Shown: positions 42,228-50,030 of the stretch, piece after piece
Position numbering within the stretch: position 1 is the stretch's first letter
Layout of the letters: the number at the start of each line of letters is the position of its first letter
Assembly (NCBI RefSeq): GCF_008923725.1
Contig: NZ_WBPF01000014.1
Location: 25,372 to 81,419, forward strand
Origin: Bacillus sp. CH140a_4T
Lineage (GTDB): Bacteria; Bacillota; Bacilli; Bacillales; Bacillaceae_G
Reading direction: 5' to 3'
DNA: 56,048 nt
Notes under the pieces: generated by a model
Told to the model about the DNA's origin: nothing
Databases searched by the model: none
Seen by the model: only the letters and a program-made list of their open reading frames with translations
Position numbers and translations under genes: made by a program

Positions 42228-42869
42228 ATGTTATTACAAAAAGAAAGAGAAGAAATTGTAGCGTATGGAAAGAAAATGATTTCTAGCGGTTTAACAAAGG
42301 GGACAGGCGGCAATATTAGTATTTTCAATCGCGAGCAAGGTCTTGTTGCAATTAGCCCAAGTGGTTTAGAGTATTATGAAACAAAACCTGAAGATGTAGT
42401 TATATTAAACTTAGATGGTGAAGTGGTAGAGGGAGAGAGAAAACCATCAAGCGAACTAGATATGCATCTTATTTATTATAGAAATCGTGAAGATATAAAT
42501 GCGCTTGTGCATACACATTCACCTTATGCGAAGACGATTGCGTCATTAGGATGGGAGCTTCCTGCCGTTTCATATTTAATTGCTTTTGCAGGCCCGAATG
42601 TTCGCTGTGCACCGTATGAAACATTTGGTACGAAGCAATTAGCAGATGCTGCTTTTGAAGGCATGATTGATCGTCGTGCCGTTTTACTTGAGAACCACGG
42701 TTTAATTGCAGGTGCAAATAACATAAAAATGGCGTTTACTGTTGCGGAAGAAATTGAGTTTTGTGCGCAAATTTATTATCAAACAAAAAGCGTCGGAGAG
42801 CCGAAGCTATTGCCAGAAGATGAGATGGCGAATTTGGCGAAGAAGTTTGAAGGGTATGGGCAGCAGTAA
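42228..42869 (+). CDS. drdA: 5-deoxyribulose-1-phosphate aldolase DrdA (class II)
   Basis: A 213-aa zinc-dependent class II aldolase of the fuculose/ribulose-phosphate group. Phosphate-binding TKGTGGNISIFN and SPSGLEY, catalytic Glu in KPSSELDMH, and zinc ligands in VHTHSPYA and LLENHGLIAG are visible. It would split 5-deoxyribulose-1-phosphate into dihydroxyacetone phosphate and acetaldehyde. The ATG at 42228 has AGGGGG six bases upstream; an ATG at 42222 directly touches that site. It is the last gene of the cluster. Confidence 0.88.
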   Translation: MLLQKEREEIVAYGKKMISSGLTKGTGGNISIFNREQGLVAISPSGLEYYETKPEDVVILNLDGEVVEGERKPSSELDMHLIYYRNREDINALVHTHSPYAKTIASLGWELPAVSYLIAFAGPNVRCAPYETFGTKQLADAAFEGMIDRRAVLLENHGLIAGANNIKMAFTVAEEIEFCAQIYYQTKSVGEPKLLPEDEMANLAKKFEGYGQQ

Positions 42870-42874
42870 ATGAA

Positions 42875-42911
42875 AAAACACCCTCAAGATTTGACTCTTG
42901 AGGGTGTTTCT
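42875..42911. terminator. Bidirectional terminator between drdA and the iron permease
   Basis: AAACACCCTCAAGA pairs with TCTTGAGGGTGTTT around TTTGAC. Confidence 0.93.
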
Positions 42912-43918
42912 TACGCCTTTTTAAGCAACAAATACATAAAGTAAGGAGCGCCAATTAAAGCAACGACAATACCTGCGGGGATGCCATTAGGTTCAACGAT
43001 GTTTCGTCCGATTGTGTCTGCTAATAGCAATAGCCATCCGCCGATTAAAAGGGCGATAGGCATGAAGATTTGATGTCTTGGACCTACTAAAGATTTCGCG
43101 ATATGAGGAGCCATTAGCCCGATAAAGCTAATTCCTCCTGTTACGGAAACTGCTGCAGCAGCAAGCGCAACGGCTGCAACTAATAAGTATCTGCGTTCTT
43201 TTTCAATTTCAATTCCAACACCGATTGCGACTGGTTCGTTTAATGCTAGAATGTTTAATCGATTTGCTTTATAGAAAACGAACGGAATTAATACGATTAA
43301 CCATGGCAGCATTGCTAAAACGAAGACCCAGTCATCTCCCCAAATGTTTCCGGCAATCCACTTGGCGATAAAGTCCACTTTCATACGATCAGCGGATGAA
43401 ATAAGGACAATCATCATTCCAGATAGTGCAAATGAAAAACCAATACCAGTTAATGTTAGTCGAATTGGCTGAAGCCCAGTTGATTTGCTATATGAAAATA
43501 CGTAAATTAGAACAGCTGTCAGAAATGCTCCGACAAATCCAACGACAGGTAGTAAGTAAAGAAATGAACCTACATCTATTGGAAAGTATAAAAAGAAAAT
43601 AGCGACAGCAACACCGGCCCCAGAGTTGATACCGAGAATACCAGGTTCTGCTAAATCATTTCGGGTAATCCCTTGGAAGATAGCCCCTGATAAAGCGAGA
43701 GCCATACCAGCTAATAATGTAATAACAATTCTAGGTAGTCTTAAAGAGTATAAAACAAACTCCTCTTTAAAAGTCCCTTGTCCCATTAAGGTTGGGAGTA
43801 GTCGATCATAAGATAAAGATGCTGCACCAAGTCCCATTCCAACTACAATGGTGGTGATGGTCAGTATTAGTAAAGCGAGTATAATAAGACGTTGTTTTCT
43901 TAGAATAGATTGCATCAT
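42911..43918 (-). CDS. Iron-siderophore ABC permease (FecCD family), second subunit
   Basis: A 335-aa FecCD/BtuC-type permease with about ten helices. GILGINSGAGVAVAIF, GGISFIGLMAPHIAK and LLADTIGRNIVEPNGIPAGIV are family signatures, the middle one being the ATPase-docking loop. It overlaps the other permease by four bases (ATGA), so both make the heterodimeric channel for an iron chelate. No ATPase gene is in this operon; a shared one elsewhere (as YusV serves YfiYZ/YfhA in B. subtilis) would be needed. Confidence 0.92.
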   Translation of the reverse strand: MMQSILRKQRLIILALLILTITTIVVGMGLGAASLSYDRLLPTLMGQGTFKEEFVLYSLRLPRIVITLLAGMALALSGAIFQGITRNDLAEPGILGINSGAGVAVAIFFLYFPIDVGSFLYLLPVVGFVGAFLTAVLIYVFSYSKSTGLQPIRLTLTGIGFSFALSGMMIVLISSADRMKVDFIAKWIAGNIWGDDWVFVLAMLPWLIVLIPFVFYKANRLNILALNEPVAIGVGIEIEKERRYLLVAAVALAAAAVSVTGGISFIGLMAPHIAKSLVGPRHQIFMPIALLIGGWLLLLADTIGRNIVEPNGIPAGIVVALIGAPYFMYLLLKKA

Positions 43919-44955
43919 GAGAATGTTTTTCCTCCTTTACGTACAACGAATAGGAAGAATGGTAGCCCTACAATTGCGACAATAGCGGCAACTGGTGTTT
44001 CATACGGAGCGTTAATAGTACGTCCGATTGTATCTGCAAGTAGCATAAAGGAAGCTCCAGCAATTGCTGACATCGGTATAACAAATCGGTAATCTGGACC
44101 GACAATTGGGCGTACCATGTGAGGTACCATTAAACCGATAAATGCCATATTTCCGACAAGCGCTACAGAAGCACCTGCAAGTAAGATAATAATGATAAAT
44201 AGAATGGTTTTAATAACAATAATTTTTTGACCTAGCCCAATAGCCACTTCTTCACTGAAACTAAGAACTGTCAATTTTTTCGCTAGTAAGATAGCGATAA
44301 AGATACTAATTGAAATGACTGGAATAATAATTTTCAATTGGCCCCAAGTTGTTCCAATTACGCCGCCAGCAGTCCAAAGTGATACCTCTTGTGAAATTTT
44401 AAAGTAAATGCCGACGCCTTCTGAAATTGCAAGGAGAAATGCTGAAACGGCAGCACCAGCTAATACAATTCGAAGGGGGGACAGCCCACCTTTTTTCACC
44501 ATACCAATGCCAAATACCATAATCGCGCCAATTGCAGCACCAATAAAGCAAGCAAATGTTAAGTAAAGATAGCTGATGGAGGGGTTGAAGGCTAGCGTTA
44601 ACGCAAGTGCAGCATTTGCTCCACCAGATAATCCTAATAATCCAGGATCTGCAAGTGGATTTCGTGTTAATCCTTGCATAATTGCTCCAGAAACAGCAAG
44701 TCCAGCTCCTACAAAAATAGCAGCTACTTCACGTGGTAAACGAATTTCGCGAATAATAGATATTTTGTCTCCTTTAGCGGAGGATGTGAGCGCTAACCAT
44801 ACGTCTTTTATTGAAGTATCTGCAGCACCTAATACCATTGCCACCATAAAAATAAGAAAGAATGCAATTATGCTCAACATGAGTTTGTATGTAAAAGCTA
44901 TAGAACGTGGATTGTCGTGATTTTTTGTCATTCGTTTCACATCTTTTCTGTTCAT
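43915..44955 (-). CDS. Iron-siderophore ABC permease (FecCD family), first subunit
   Basis: A 346-aa FecCD-type permease, paralogous to the one after it. GLLGLSGGANAALALTLAF, GNMAFIGLMVPHMVRPIVG and LLADTIGRTINAPYETPVA are the family motifs. The start is uncertain: neither ATG at 44955 nor at 44931 has a good ribosome binding site, so it may be translated weakly or depend on readthrough from the lipoprotein gene. A hairpin separates it from that gene. It is part of the iron importer under a Fur box. Confidence 0.9.
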   Translation of the reverse strand: MNRKDVKRMTKNHDNPRSIAFTYKLMLSIIAFFLIFMVAMVLGAADTSIKDVWLALTSSAKGDKISIIREIRLPREVAAIFVGAGLAVSGAIMQGLTRNPLADPGLLGLSGGANAALALTLAFNPSISYLYLTFACFIGAAIGAIMVFGIGMVKKGGLSPLRIVLAGAAVSAFLLAISEGVGIYFKISQEVSLWTAGGVIGTTWGQLKIIIPVISISIFIAILLAKKLTVLSFSEEVAIGLGQKIIVIKTILFIIIILLAGASVALVGNMAFIGLMVPHMVRPIVGPDYRFVIPMSAIAGASFMLLADTIGRTINAPYETPVAAIVAIVGLPFFLFVVRKGGKTFS

Positions 44956-44967
44956 AGAATAAAGGAA

Positions 44968-44994
44968 GAGGAATTCTTAAATTAAGAATTCCTC
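44968..44994 (-). terminator. Hairpin between the siderophore-binding protein and the permeases
   Basis: GAGGAATTCTTA and TAAGAATTCCTC are a perfect 12-bp inverted repeat with a short loop; the minus-strand tail TTCCTTTATTC is weakly T-rich. It probably lets only part of transcription go on into the permease genes. Confidence 0.7.
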
Positions 44995-45003
44995 ATGTTT
45001 GTA

Positions 45004-45921
45004 TTATTTACCAAGAAAGCTCTTCTTGAAGAAGTCTAGTTGGAAATCTAATGTAAGTGGATCATTGAAATAGAATTCCATCATGTTTGCTTCGTATACG
45101 CGATTATTTTTTACTGCTGGGATGTTTTTATATGATTCTGTCTCTTGGAATGAGTTATCAGTATCTTTGTTCTTACTTACGATTAAGTAATCACCAGCAA
45201 ATTCAGGTAATACTTCAGTAGATAATGCGTAGTAACCTTCTTTTAATGCTTTTTCTTTTACTTTTTCAGGCATTTTTAATTTCATTTCTTGGTACAGAAT
45301 TTCTGTTCCACGGCCCCAGTTCTCGCCGTATACATAAAGCTGTTTGTTGAAGTTTTCTACAACAGAAACTGTTGCATCTTCACCGATTTTTGCTTTAATT
45401 TCTTTACCAGCATCTTGTGCACGTTTCTTGAAGTCATCAACCCAAGTTTTTGCTTCTTTTTCTTTGTTTAATAACTTACCGATTTCTAAATGCTGTGTTA
45501 AGTAATCAACTTTTCCGTAAGTGTATGTTACAGTAGGAGCGATTTTCTTTAACTTATCAACATTTTTAATATTTGATAATCCAATGATTAAATCTGGGTT
45601 TAGTTCAGCGATTTTTTCAACGTTTTCATCTGATACTTCAGCAACATCTTTCAGTTTGCTATCAAAACGTGGGTTTTGTTTAGACCATGAATCTACCCCA
45701 ACAAGATTTACATCTAATGACATTACGTTACCAGCGAATGATGATAAAACAACAACGCGTTTTGGATTTGCAGGAACCTCTACTTTACCATTTTCAGATT
45801 GGTATGTAATTGTTTCTGATTTACTACCTTTTGCATCGTTCTTTTTGTCTGTAGAGCCATTGCTACAAGCGCTCATAACAAGAACGAAAAGAACTGTTAG
45901 TGAAATAAATAACTTTTTCAT
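45004..45921 (-). CDS. Iron-siderophore-binding lipoprotein
   Basis: A 305-aa class III substrate-binding lipoprotein (YfiY/FeuA/FecB-like). Signal peptide with lipobox VMSAC (Cys19), then a Ser/Lys linker and the FecB fold: PKRVVVLSSFAGNVMSLDVNLVGVD, ELNPDLIIGLSNIKNVDKL. The ligand may be a hydroxamate or citrate-type chelate such as schizokinen; the exact one cannot be told from sequence. A perfect Fur box lies 184 bases upstream. AAAGGAG precedes the ATG. It is the first gene of the importer. Confidence 0.9.
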   Translation of the reverse strand: MKKLFISLTVLFVLVMSACSNGSTDKKNDAKGSKSETITYQSENGKVEVPANPKRVVVLSSFAGNVMSLDVNLVGVDSWSKQNPRFDSKLKDVAEVSDENVEKIAELNPDLIIGLSNIKNVDKLKKIAPTVTYTYGKVDYLTQHLEIGKLLNKEKEAKTWVDDFKKRAQDAGKEIKAKIGEDATVSVVENFNKQLYVYGENWGRGTEILYQEMKLKMPEKVKEKALKEGYYALSTEVLPEFAGDYLIVSKNKDTDNSFQETESYKNIPAVKNNRVYEANMMEFYFNDPLTLDFQLDFFKKSFLGK

Positions 45922-46104
45922 TGTCTTTCTCCTTTAACATAGATGATATGTGTATACAATAATTTGTTTAACTGTAATCTTTTTGAGAGAGTAGTGGTAA
46001 TGCAAAATGCTTATTGAAAATCTTGAATATGAGATTCTACAATATAGTATTAACCATATTAATAAAAGAAGATGTAATCTCAAATTTGCTAATTATTAAC
46101 AAAT

Positions 46105-46119
46105 TGATAATGATTATCA
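46105..46119. promoter_or_regulatory. Fur box for the siderophore importer
   Basis: TGATAATGATTATCA is a perfect 7-1-7 Fur box, in the divergent region between importer and reductase genes. Confidence 0.9.
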
Positions 46120-46210
46120 CTACTGATTCATTAAATAATATAATTTTATCTAGTTGTATTGTCAATAGTAATTTTAATTGTAAATTTTGCAGAAACAGGT
46201 TATATTTTAT

Positions 46211-46225
46211 TGAGAATGATAATCA
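46211..46225. promoter_or_regulatory. Second Fur box, before the ferredoxin-NADP reductase gene
   Basis: TGAGAATGATAATCA matches the 7-1-7 Fur consensus at 12 of 14 defined positions, 29 bases before the reductase ATG. Confidence 0.82.
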
Positions 46226-46253
46226 ATGATTAGTAGCTGAGGAGTGAAGGTGG

Positions 46254-47303
46254 ATGAATAGAGAAGAATTGTTTGATGTAACCGTGATAGGCGGGGGACC
46301 TGCAGGGCTTTATTCAGCTTTTTATAGTGGACTCAGAGAGATGAAAACAAAAATAATCGAATTTCAACCACAGTTAGGTGGAAAAATACATGTTTATCCG
46401 GAGAAAATGATTTGGGATATTGGCGGATTATTACCGGTTACTGGTGAAAAGTTAATTGAGCAACTTGTACAACAAGGGTTAACTTTTCAGCCGGAAGTTG
46501 TATTGAATACAAAAATAGAATCAATTATTCGTAATAAAGATGGTATTTTTACGTTAAAAACAAGCACTGGAGAAGAACACTTTTCAAAAACAGTGATCGT
46601 TGCAACTGGAAGTGGTATATTGAATCCACAAAAGTTATCAATTGAAGGTGCGGAGCGATTTGAAGTATCAAACTTAAATTATACAGTTAAATCTTTGAAA
46701 CGTTTCAAAGATAAAACGGTCATTATCTCAGGCGGAGGTAACTCTGCAATTGATTGGGCAAATGAGTTAGAACCAATTGCGAAAAAAGTTTATTTAACAT
46801 ATAGAAAAGAAGAATTATCCGGTCATGAGGCACAAGTAAAACAACTTATGAACAGTTCAGCAGAATGTTTCTTTAATACATCGATTACAACATTAATTGC
46901 TGGCGATAATCATGAAGCGATTGAATATGTAGAATTAACAAATCACGAAACAGGAGAGGTTTCTCAGTTAGCTATCGATGAAGTTATTATTAATCATGGA
47001 TATGAACGTGACATTACGTTATTAGAAAATAGTGAGTTAGACGTTGCGATTATAGATAATTATTATATTGCAGGTAATGCGAATAGTGAGTCTTCTGTAG
47101 ATGGATTATATGCTGCGGGAGATATTTTAAAGCATGAAGGGAAATTACACTTAATTGCGGGGGCATTCCAAGATGCTGGAAATGCTGTAAATAAAGCGAA
47201 ACAATTTATTCAACCAGATGCAAGTGAGTACGGAATGGTTTCTTCGCATAATGAAGTATTTAAGAAGAGAAATCGTGAATTGATTAAGCAGATGATGAAA
47301 TAA
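46254..47303 (+). CDS. Ferredoxin/flavodoxin-NADP+ reductase, TrxR-like (YumC type)
   Basis: A 349-aa flavoprotein. VIGGGPAGLYSAFYSGLRE binds FAD and VIISGGGNSAIDWANEL binds NADPH; unlike thioredoxin reductase it lacks the CxxC pair, and it carries the extended C-terminal part of the YumC-type FNRs. It passes electrons from NADPH to ferredoxin, flavodoxin or heme-degrading systems. The Fur box and divergent siderophore importer suggest service in iron release or iron-limited metabolism. From memory it corresponds to FNR1 of B. cereus. GGAGTG precedes the ATG by eight bases. Confidence 0.9.
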   Translation: MNREELFDVTVIGGGPAGLYSAFYSGLREMKTKIIEFQPQLGGKIHVYPEKMIWDIGGLLPVTGEKLIEQLVQQGLTFQPEVVLNTKIESIIRNKDGIFTLKTSTGEEHFSKTVIVATGSGILNPQKLSIEGAERFEVSNLNYTVKSLKRFKDKTVIISGGGNSAIDWANELEPIAKKVYLTYRKEELSGHEAQVKQLMNSSAECFFNTSITTLIAGDNHEAIEYVELTNHETGEVSQLAIDEVIINHGYERDITLLENSELDVAIIDNYYIAGNANSESSVDGLYAAGDILKHEGKLHLIAGAFQDAGNAVNKAKQFIQPDASEYGMVSSHNEVFKKRNRELIKQMMK

Positions 47304-47318
47304 GAAAGGAACAAGTAT

Positions 47319-47371
47319 ACCCCCATTTACTTCTCTATTCGAGTGACGAGAGAGGTAAATGGGGGTTTTCC
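47319..47371 (+). terminator. Terminator after the ferredoxin-NADP reductase gene
   Basis: ACCCCCATTTAC pairs with GTAAATGGGGGT; the inner CTCTATTCGAG-type stem extends it; TTTTCC follows. Confidence 0.9.
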
Positions 47372-47498
47372 TGTTTACTATATTTTCAATCATTATAATG
47401 ACACCGGTTTCATCAGTTCATGTAATATGAACGTTTTATTTGTAAATCTATCTATAAAACAATGAATCTATGTTTTGCTGCCGCAGAGCAGTAGTACA

Positions 47499-47867
47499 TT
47501 ATGCTGTCCCTTTAGCTCGTTCGTTAGGAAATGGCATATTTAATATAGAAGCAATGTACTGTTTTCCATGCATTCGAGCTAATGATTCTAATATTTGACG
47601 GACGCGTTTTGTAAGATGTCCTTGTTCCTTTATAGCTTCACAATATGCGTCATAGAAAGCGTATTTAGCCCAAAGGAAATCATCTTGTTGGAATAAAAAG
47701 TGATTTCTGTACCATTCCCCAATTGTATGGTAACAATTGTTTTCATGTATTGCTGCGCTTTGAGAAAGAATGCGATCAGATAAAGATGTAGTTAAATGAG
47801 ACATTGTGGTTGCTGTTTCAACCTGTAATGTTTTTTCTAACATTGTAATGATGTGACGAGTAGCCAT
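47499..47867 (-). CDS. Conserved-type protein of unknown function (122 aa)
   Basis: A 122-aa soluble, mostly helical protein, rich in aromatic and His residues (NNCYHTIGEWYRNHFLFQQDDFLWAKYAF is split in two helices). No known motif. GGAGAG precedes the ATG by seven bases, supporting the start. It is read alone. I do not recognise a family; it may be limited to the B. cereus group. Confidence 0.7.
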   Translation of the reverse strand: MATRHIITMLEKTLQVETATTMSHLTTSLSDRILSQSAAIHENNCYHTIGEWYRNHFLFQQDDFLWAKYAFYDAYCEAIKEQGHLTKRVRQILESLARMHGKQYIASILNMPFPNERAKGTA

Positions 47868-48057
47868 ATGTTAACTCTCCTTTGTGTAAATGGGTAATAC
47901 CATTCTATATTTAAAAAATTCTTACTATATATTAGTATACAATATATGGAATGCATCTACCTGCTTTTTAAGCTGCATTTACAAAATCTTTTTTATTTGT
48001 TTACAAAAATAAAGTAAGATACAGTATATAGGAAAAAATAATAAAGGAATGAACGCG

Positions 48058-48288
48058 TTGTATATAACAATAGAAGAAGCTGCGGATTATTTGAATTTAC
48101 CAAAGTCGTATATTGAAGAACTAATTCAGCAAAAGAAAGTTCGCGCAATATTTGATGGAGAGCAATATTTATTAAATAAAGAACAATTCAATACACATTT
48201 AGAACAAATGGAGAAATATAAGCAATTAGTGGAAGAAATATTAAACGAACCAATTCCAGAAGATATGGATGTTAAAGACGAAGATTAA
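48058..48288 (+). CDS. Excisionase-type helix-turn-helix protein
   Basis: A 76-aa MerR/excisionase-like DNA-binding protein. YITIEEAADYLNLPKSYIEELIQQKKVRAIFDGEQYLL is the winged-helix pattern of the excisionase (DNA-binding domain, HTH_17) group, where it usually reads a sequence dyad. The C-terminus is acidic. I favour TTG at 48058, nine bases after AAAGGA; the in-frame ATG at 48049 is too close to that site. No integrase or attachment site is nearby, so a phage excision role is not supported; such stand-alone proteins are usually small regulators. Confidence 0.75.
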   Translation: MYITIEEAADYLNLPKSYIEELIQQKKVRAIFDGEQYLLNKEQFNTHLEQMEKYKQLVEEILNEPIPEDMDVKDED

Positions 48289-48466
48289 ACGATGGGAAAT
48301 CCTTTTATATGTTGTACAACTAATGGAAAGTTATGCAGTAAAATATAGAGTACGATTTCATTTGCAAGTAGATGGAAATAGGAACGAAAGTAGAGATTTT
48401 TTTACCGAAAGTATAATGGGCTAGAAGAAAATATTTTTCAGAAAAGTGTTCTTGTTGTGTAAATAT

Positions 48467-48486
48467 AAACATTTTATAAAATGTTT
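48467..48486. repeat. 20-bp perfect palindrome
   Basis: AAACATTTTATAAAATGTTT reads the same on both strands. It lies 74 bases before the leader ORF of the PqqD-like gene. It may be an operator; a T-run (TTTTTTTT) follows ten bases later, so a terminator for the HTH gene is possible too. Confidence 0.6.
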
Positions 48487-48540
48487 CAAGAAGGGTTTTT
48501 TTTATAAAATACTTCGTTTATAATGGAGGAAAATATCGAC

Positions 48541-48573
48541 ATGAGATTTGTTATTCATGTAACGGTTCGGTAG
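48541..48573 (+). CDS. Possible 10-residue leader peptide
   Basis: ATG with GGAGG eleven bases upstream encodes MRFVIHVTVR and stops with TAG; that stop overlaps a GTG (48573-48575) which opens the longer frame of the next gene. A terminator-like hairpin follows. The arrangement looks like a leader/attenuator or a translational coupling device. Confidence 0.4.
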   Translation: MRFVIHVTVR

Positions 48574-48585
48574 TGTTAGAAAAAG

Positions 48586-48612
48586 AAGGGGTGCACACGC
48601 ATCCTTTTTTCT
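48586..48612 (+). terminator. Hairpin with T-run ahead of the PqqD-like gene
   Basis: AAGGGGTGC and GCATCCTT pair with one bulge around ACAC, followed by TTTT. It resembles an intrinsic terminator in the 5' region of the following gene. Confidence 0.5.
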
Positions 48613-48641
48613 ATGCAGATATTATAAAAGAGGTGGTATTG

Positions 48642-49022
48642 ATGGAATTAACATTAAATTCGACTGTATGTTTACACACGATTCAATTTAGAAAAGAGCA
48701 AAAGAATTATATTGTAAAAGATACAATTACAGGAGAAAAATATGAAATGCCGCCACTTTGGATTGATGCATTGGCAATGATGCGTGACGGTTTTTTATTG
48801 GGGGAAATTGAGGAGAAATTAAAAGAAGAGTATCCTGACGAAGAAATAAATATGTTAGCATTTACGAGGCAACTGTTAGAGCTAGAGCTTGTCGAAATGG
48901 TAGATGGGGAAGAAATAGCTTGTACAAAGAAGAAAGAGAAAGATTATTTAGCTTGGTTACGTCCTCGTGTTGAGCAATTCTTTCTTAATTTAAATAAAAA
49001 AAATAGAAGCAAAGGTCAATGA
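48642..49022 (+). CDS. PqqD-like (RRE-like) protein
   Basis: A 126-aa protein. The stretch YEMPPLWIDALAMMRDGFLLGEIEEKLKEEYPDEEINMLAFTRQLLELELVEM has the winged-helix layout of PqqD/RiPP recognition domains: beta hairpin, helix, a D-E-E-I-N pre-helix and a last helix ending in a glycine turn (quoted here in parts: GEKYEMPPLWIDA; YPDEEINMLAFTRQLLELEL). No radical-SAM or precursor peptide gene is adjacent. The ATG at 48642 has GAGGTGG five bases upstream; a frame from GTG 48573 would add 23 residues and cross the hairpin. Similarity is by eye only. Confidence 0.55.
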   Translation: MELTLNSTVCLHTIQFRKEQKNYIVKDTITGEKYEMPPLWIDALAMMRDGFLLGEIEEKLKEEYPDEEINMLAFTRQLLELELVEMVDGEEIACTKKKEKDYLAWLRPRVEQFFLNLNKKNRSKGQ

Positions 49023-49041
49023 TGATCTTTGCTTTTTTGTA
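49009..49041 (+). terminator. Terminator after the PqqD-like gene
   Basis: GCAAAGGTCA pairs with TGATCTTTGC around ATGA (overlapping the TGA stop), then TTTTTTG. Confidence 0.85.
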
Positions 49042-49049
49042 TAGCTTGT

Positions 49050-49682
49050 TTAAAAAATTACAGCGAATGCTCTTGCGAAAGCACCGTCGCTATCTTTAAT
49101 TTTTAAAGGTGCCGCTGAGAAAAAGAAACGCTTCGTGTGTATGGCATCTAAGTTTGTTAAATTTTCGATTAAATAAATATTATTCCCAAGTAGTATGTGA
49201 TGAATCGGTGATGTTACTGTCGTTACCTCATCAGGAGAGATGAAATCTAAACCGACTGATTTTACTTTTAAGTGAACTAGTTCTTCAGCTAATTCTTCAG
49301 AAAGATAAAATGCTTCTTTCTCATACGCCTCTGTATTCCATTTAGTAGATAGATTGGAATGGAAAATGACAATATCACCTTCTTTTATGTCAGCACTGTG
49401 CAATACTTCTTTAGGTAACTTTCGTTCTTGAATATGAGTTACATCGATAAGAACAGCTTCACCTACAAATTGATCTAGGGGTAATTGATCAATAGTCGTT
49501 GCGCCTGAAATGAAATGGGCAGGAGCATCGCAATGCGTACCAACATGAACGACAGAATGAAAATCTGTAACTTGATAACCTGTTTCTTTAACACTTGTAA
49601 TGGCTTCTAAATTGATTTTTGGTGTGCCAGGAAATTGAGACATATTGTTTTCAAATGTTTGTGATAGGTCAATTACTTTCAC
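49050..49682 (-). CDS. Cyclase-family (KynB-like) metal-dependent hydrolase
   Basis: A 210-aa enzyme of the cyclase/kynurenine-formamidase-like family (PF04199 type). The metal site HVGTHCDAPAHFISG (HxGTHxDxPxH) is intact, and DFISPDEVTTVTSPIHHILLG and NLDAI match later family segments. Relatives hydrolyse N-formylkynurenine, isatin or cyclic amides. No kynurenine-pathway gene is here, and the gene has a SAM riboswitch, so a sulfur- or methionine-linked substrate is more likely. The start is GTG at 49682, eight bases after GGAGG; the TTG at 49697 overlaps that site. Confidence 0.87.
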   Translation of the reverse strand: MKVIDLSQTFENNMSQFPGTPKINLEAITSVKETGYQVTDFHSVVHVGTHCDAPAHFISGATTIDQLPLDQFVGEAVLIDVTHIQERKLPKEVLHSADIKEGDIVIFHSNLSTKWNTEAYEKEAFYLSEELAEELVHLKVKSVGLDFISPDEVTTVTSPIHHILLGNNIYLIENLTNLDAIHTKRFFFSAAPLKIKDSDGAFARAFAVIF

Positions 49683-49712
49683 TTTAAATACCTCCAATAT
49701 ATGTTTTGAAAT

Positions 49713-49753
49713 ATAAAAAACTCACCTTTCATAATCAAGACAGATGAGTTTTG
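49713..49753 (-). terminator. Terminator of the second SAM riboswitch
   Basis: On the minus strand AAAACTCA and TGAGTTTT pair (with further internal pairs), followed by TTATAT. It lies just before the hydrolase ribosome binding site. Confidence 0.88.
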
Positions 49754-49771
49754 TACACAATAGTTACGTTG

Positions 49772-49882
49772 TATCTTTCAAAATGCAGTGCATTTTGCAG
49801 GAATTAGCACCTATTCAGTTTATATAAACTGAGGTTGCTGGGCTTCAAAGGGCCGGTCCCTCTGCCTCTCTTGATAAAGATA
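49772..49882 (-). promoter_or_regulatory. SAM-I riboswitch (S-box) of the cyclase-family hydrolase gene
   Basis: Read on the minus strand: TATCTTTATCAAGAGAGGCA, then GAGGGACCGGCCC, TTTGAAGCCCAGCAACC, a TTTATATAAA-type P3, GGTGCTAATTCC, a P4 hairpin (AAAATGCACTGCATTTT), and the P1 closing strand GAAAGATA. All the core S-box elements are present in order. A terminator follows, so SAM should shut the gene off. Confidence 0.93.
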
Positions 49883-50030
49883 TATTAAGTTTTTGTATTC
49901 TGAATATTCATTACAATAAAATTGTAATTAATTTCCTTTTTTTGTGCAATAACAAATAGGTATTCACCCAAATAAAGCTACTCGCATATTGTAGCTTATG
50001 TAAATAGAATGCTGCGAAGGAGTGAGTGCA
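49883..50030. other. Spacer between the SAM riboswitch and the double P-loop ATPase
   Basis: AT-rich, divergent promoter region. I see no strong consensus pair; the plus-strand gene has GAAGGAG at its end. Confidence 0.35.

Noticed and set aside
48058-48288. Phage excisionase / integrated element
   Set aside because: No integrase, attachment repeats or other phage genes around it; such HTH proteins also occur as ordinary regulators.
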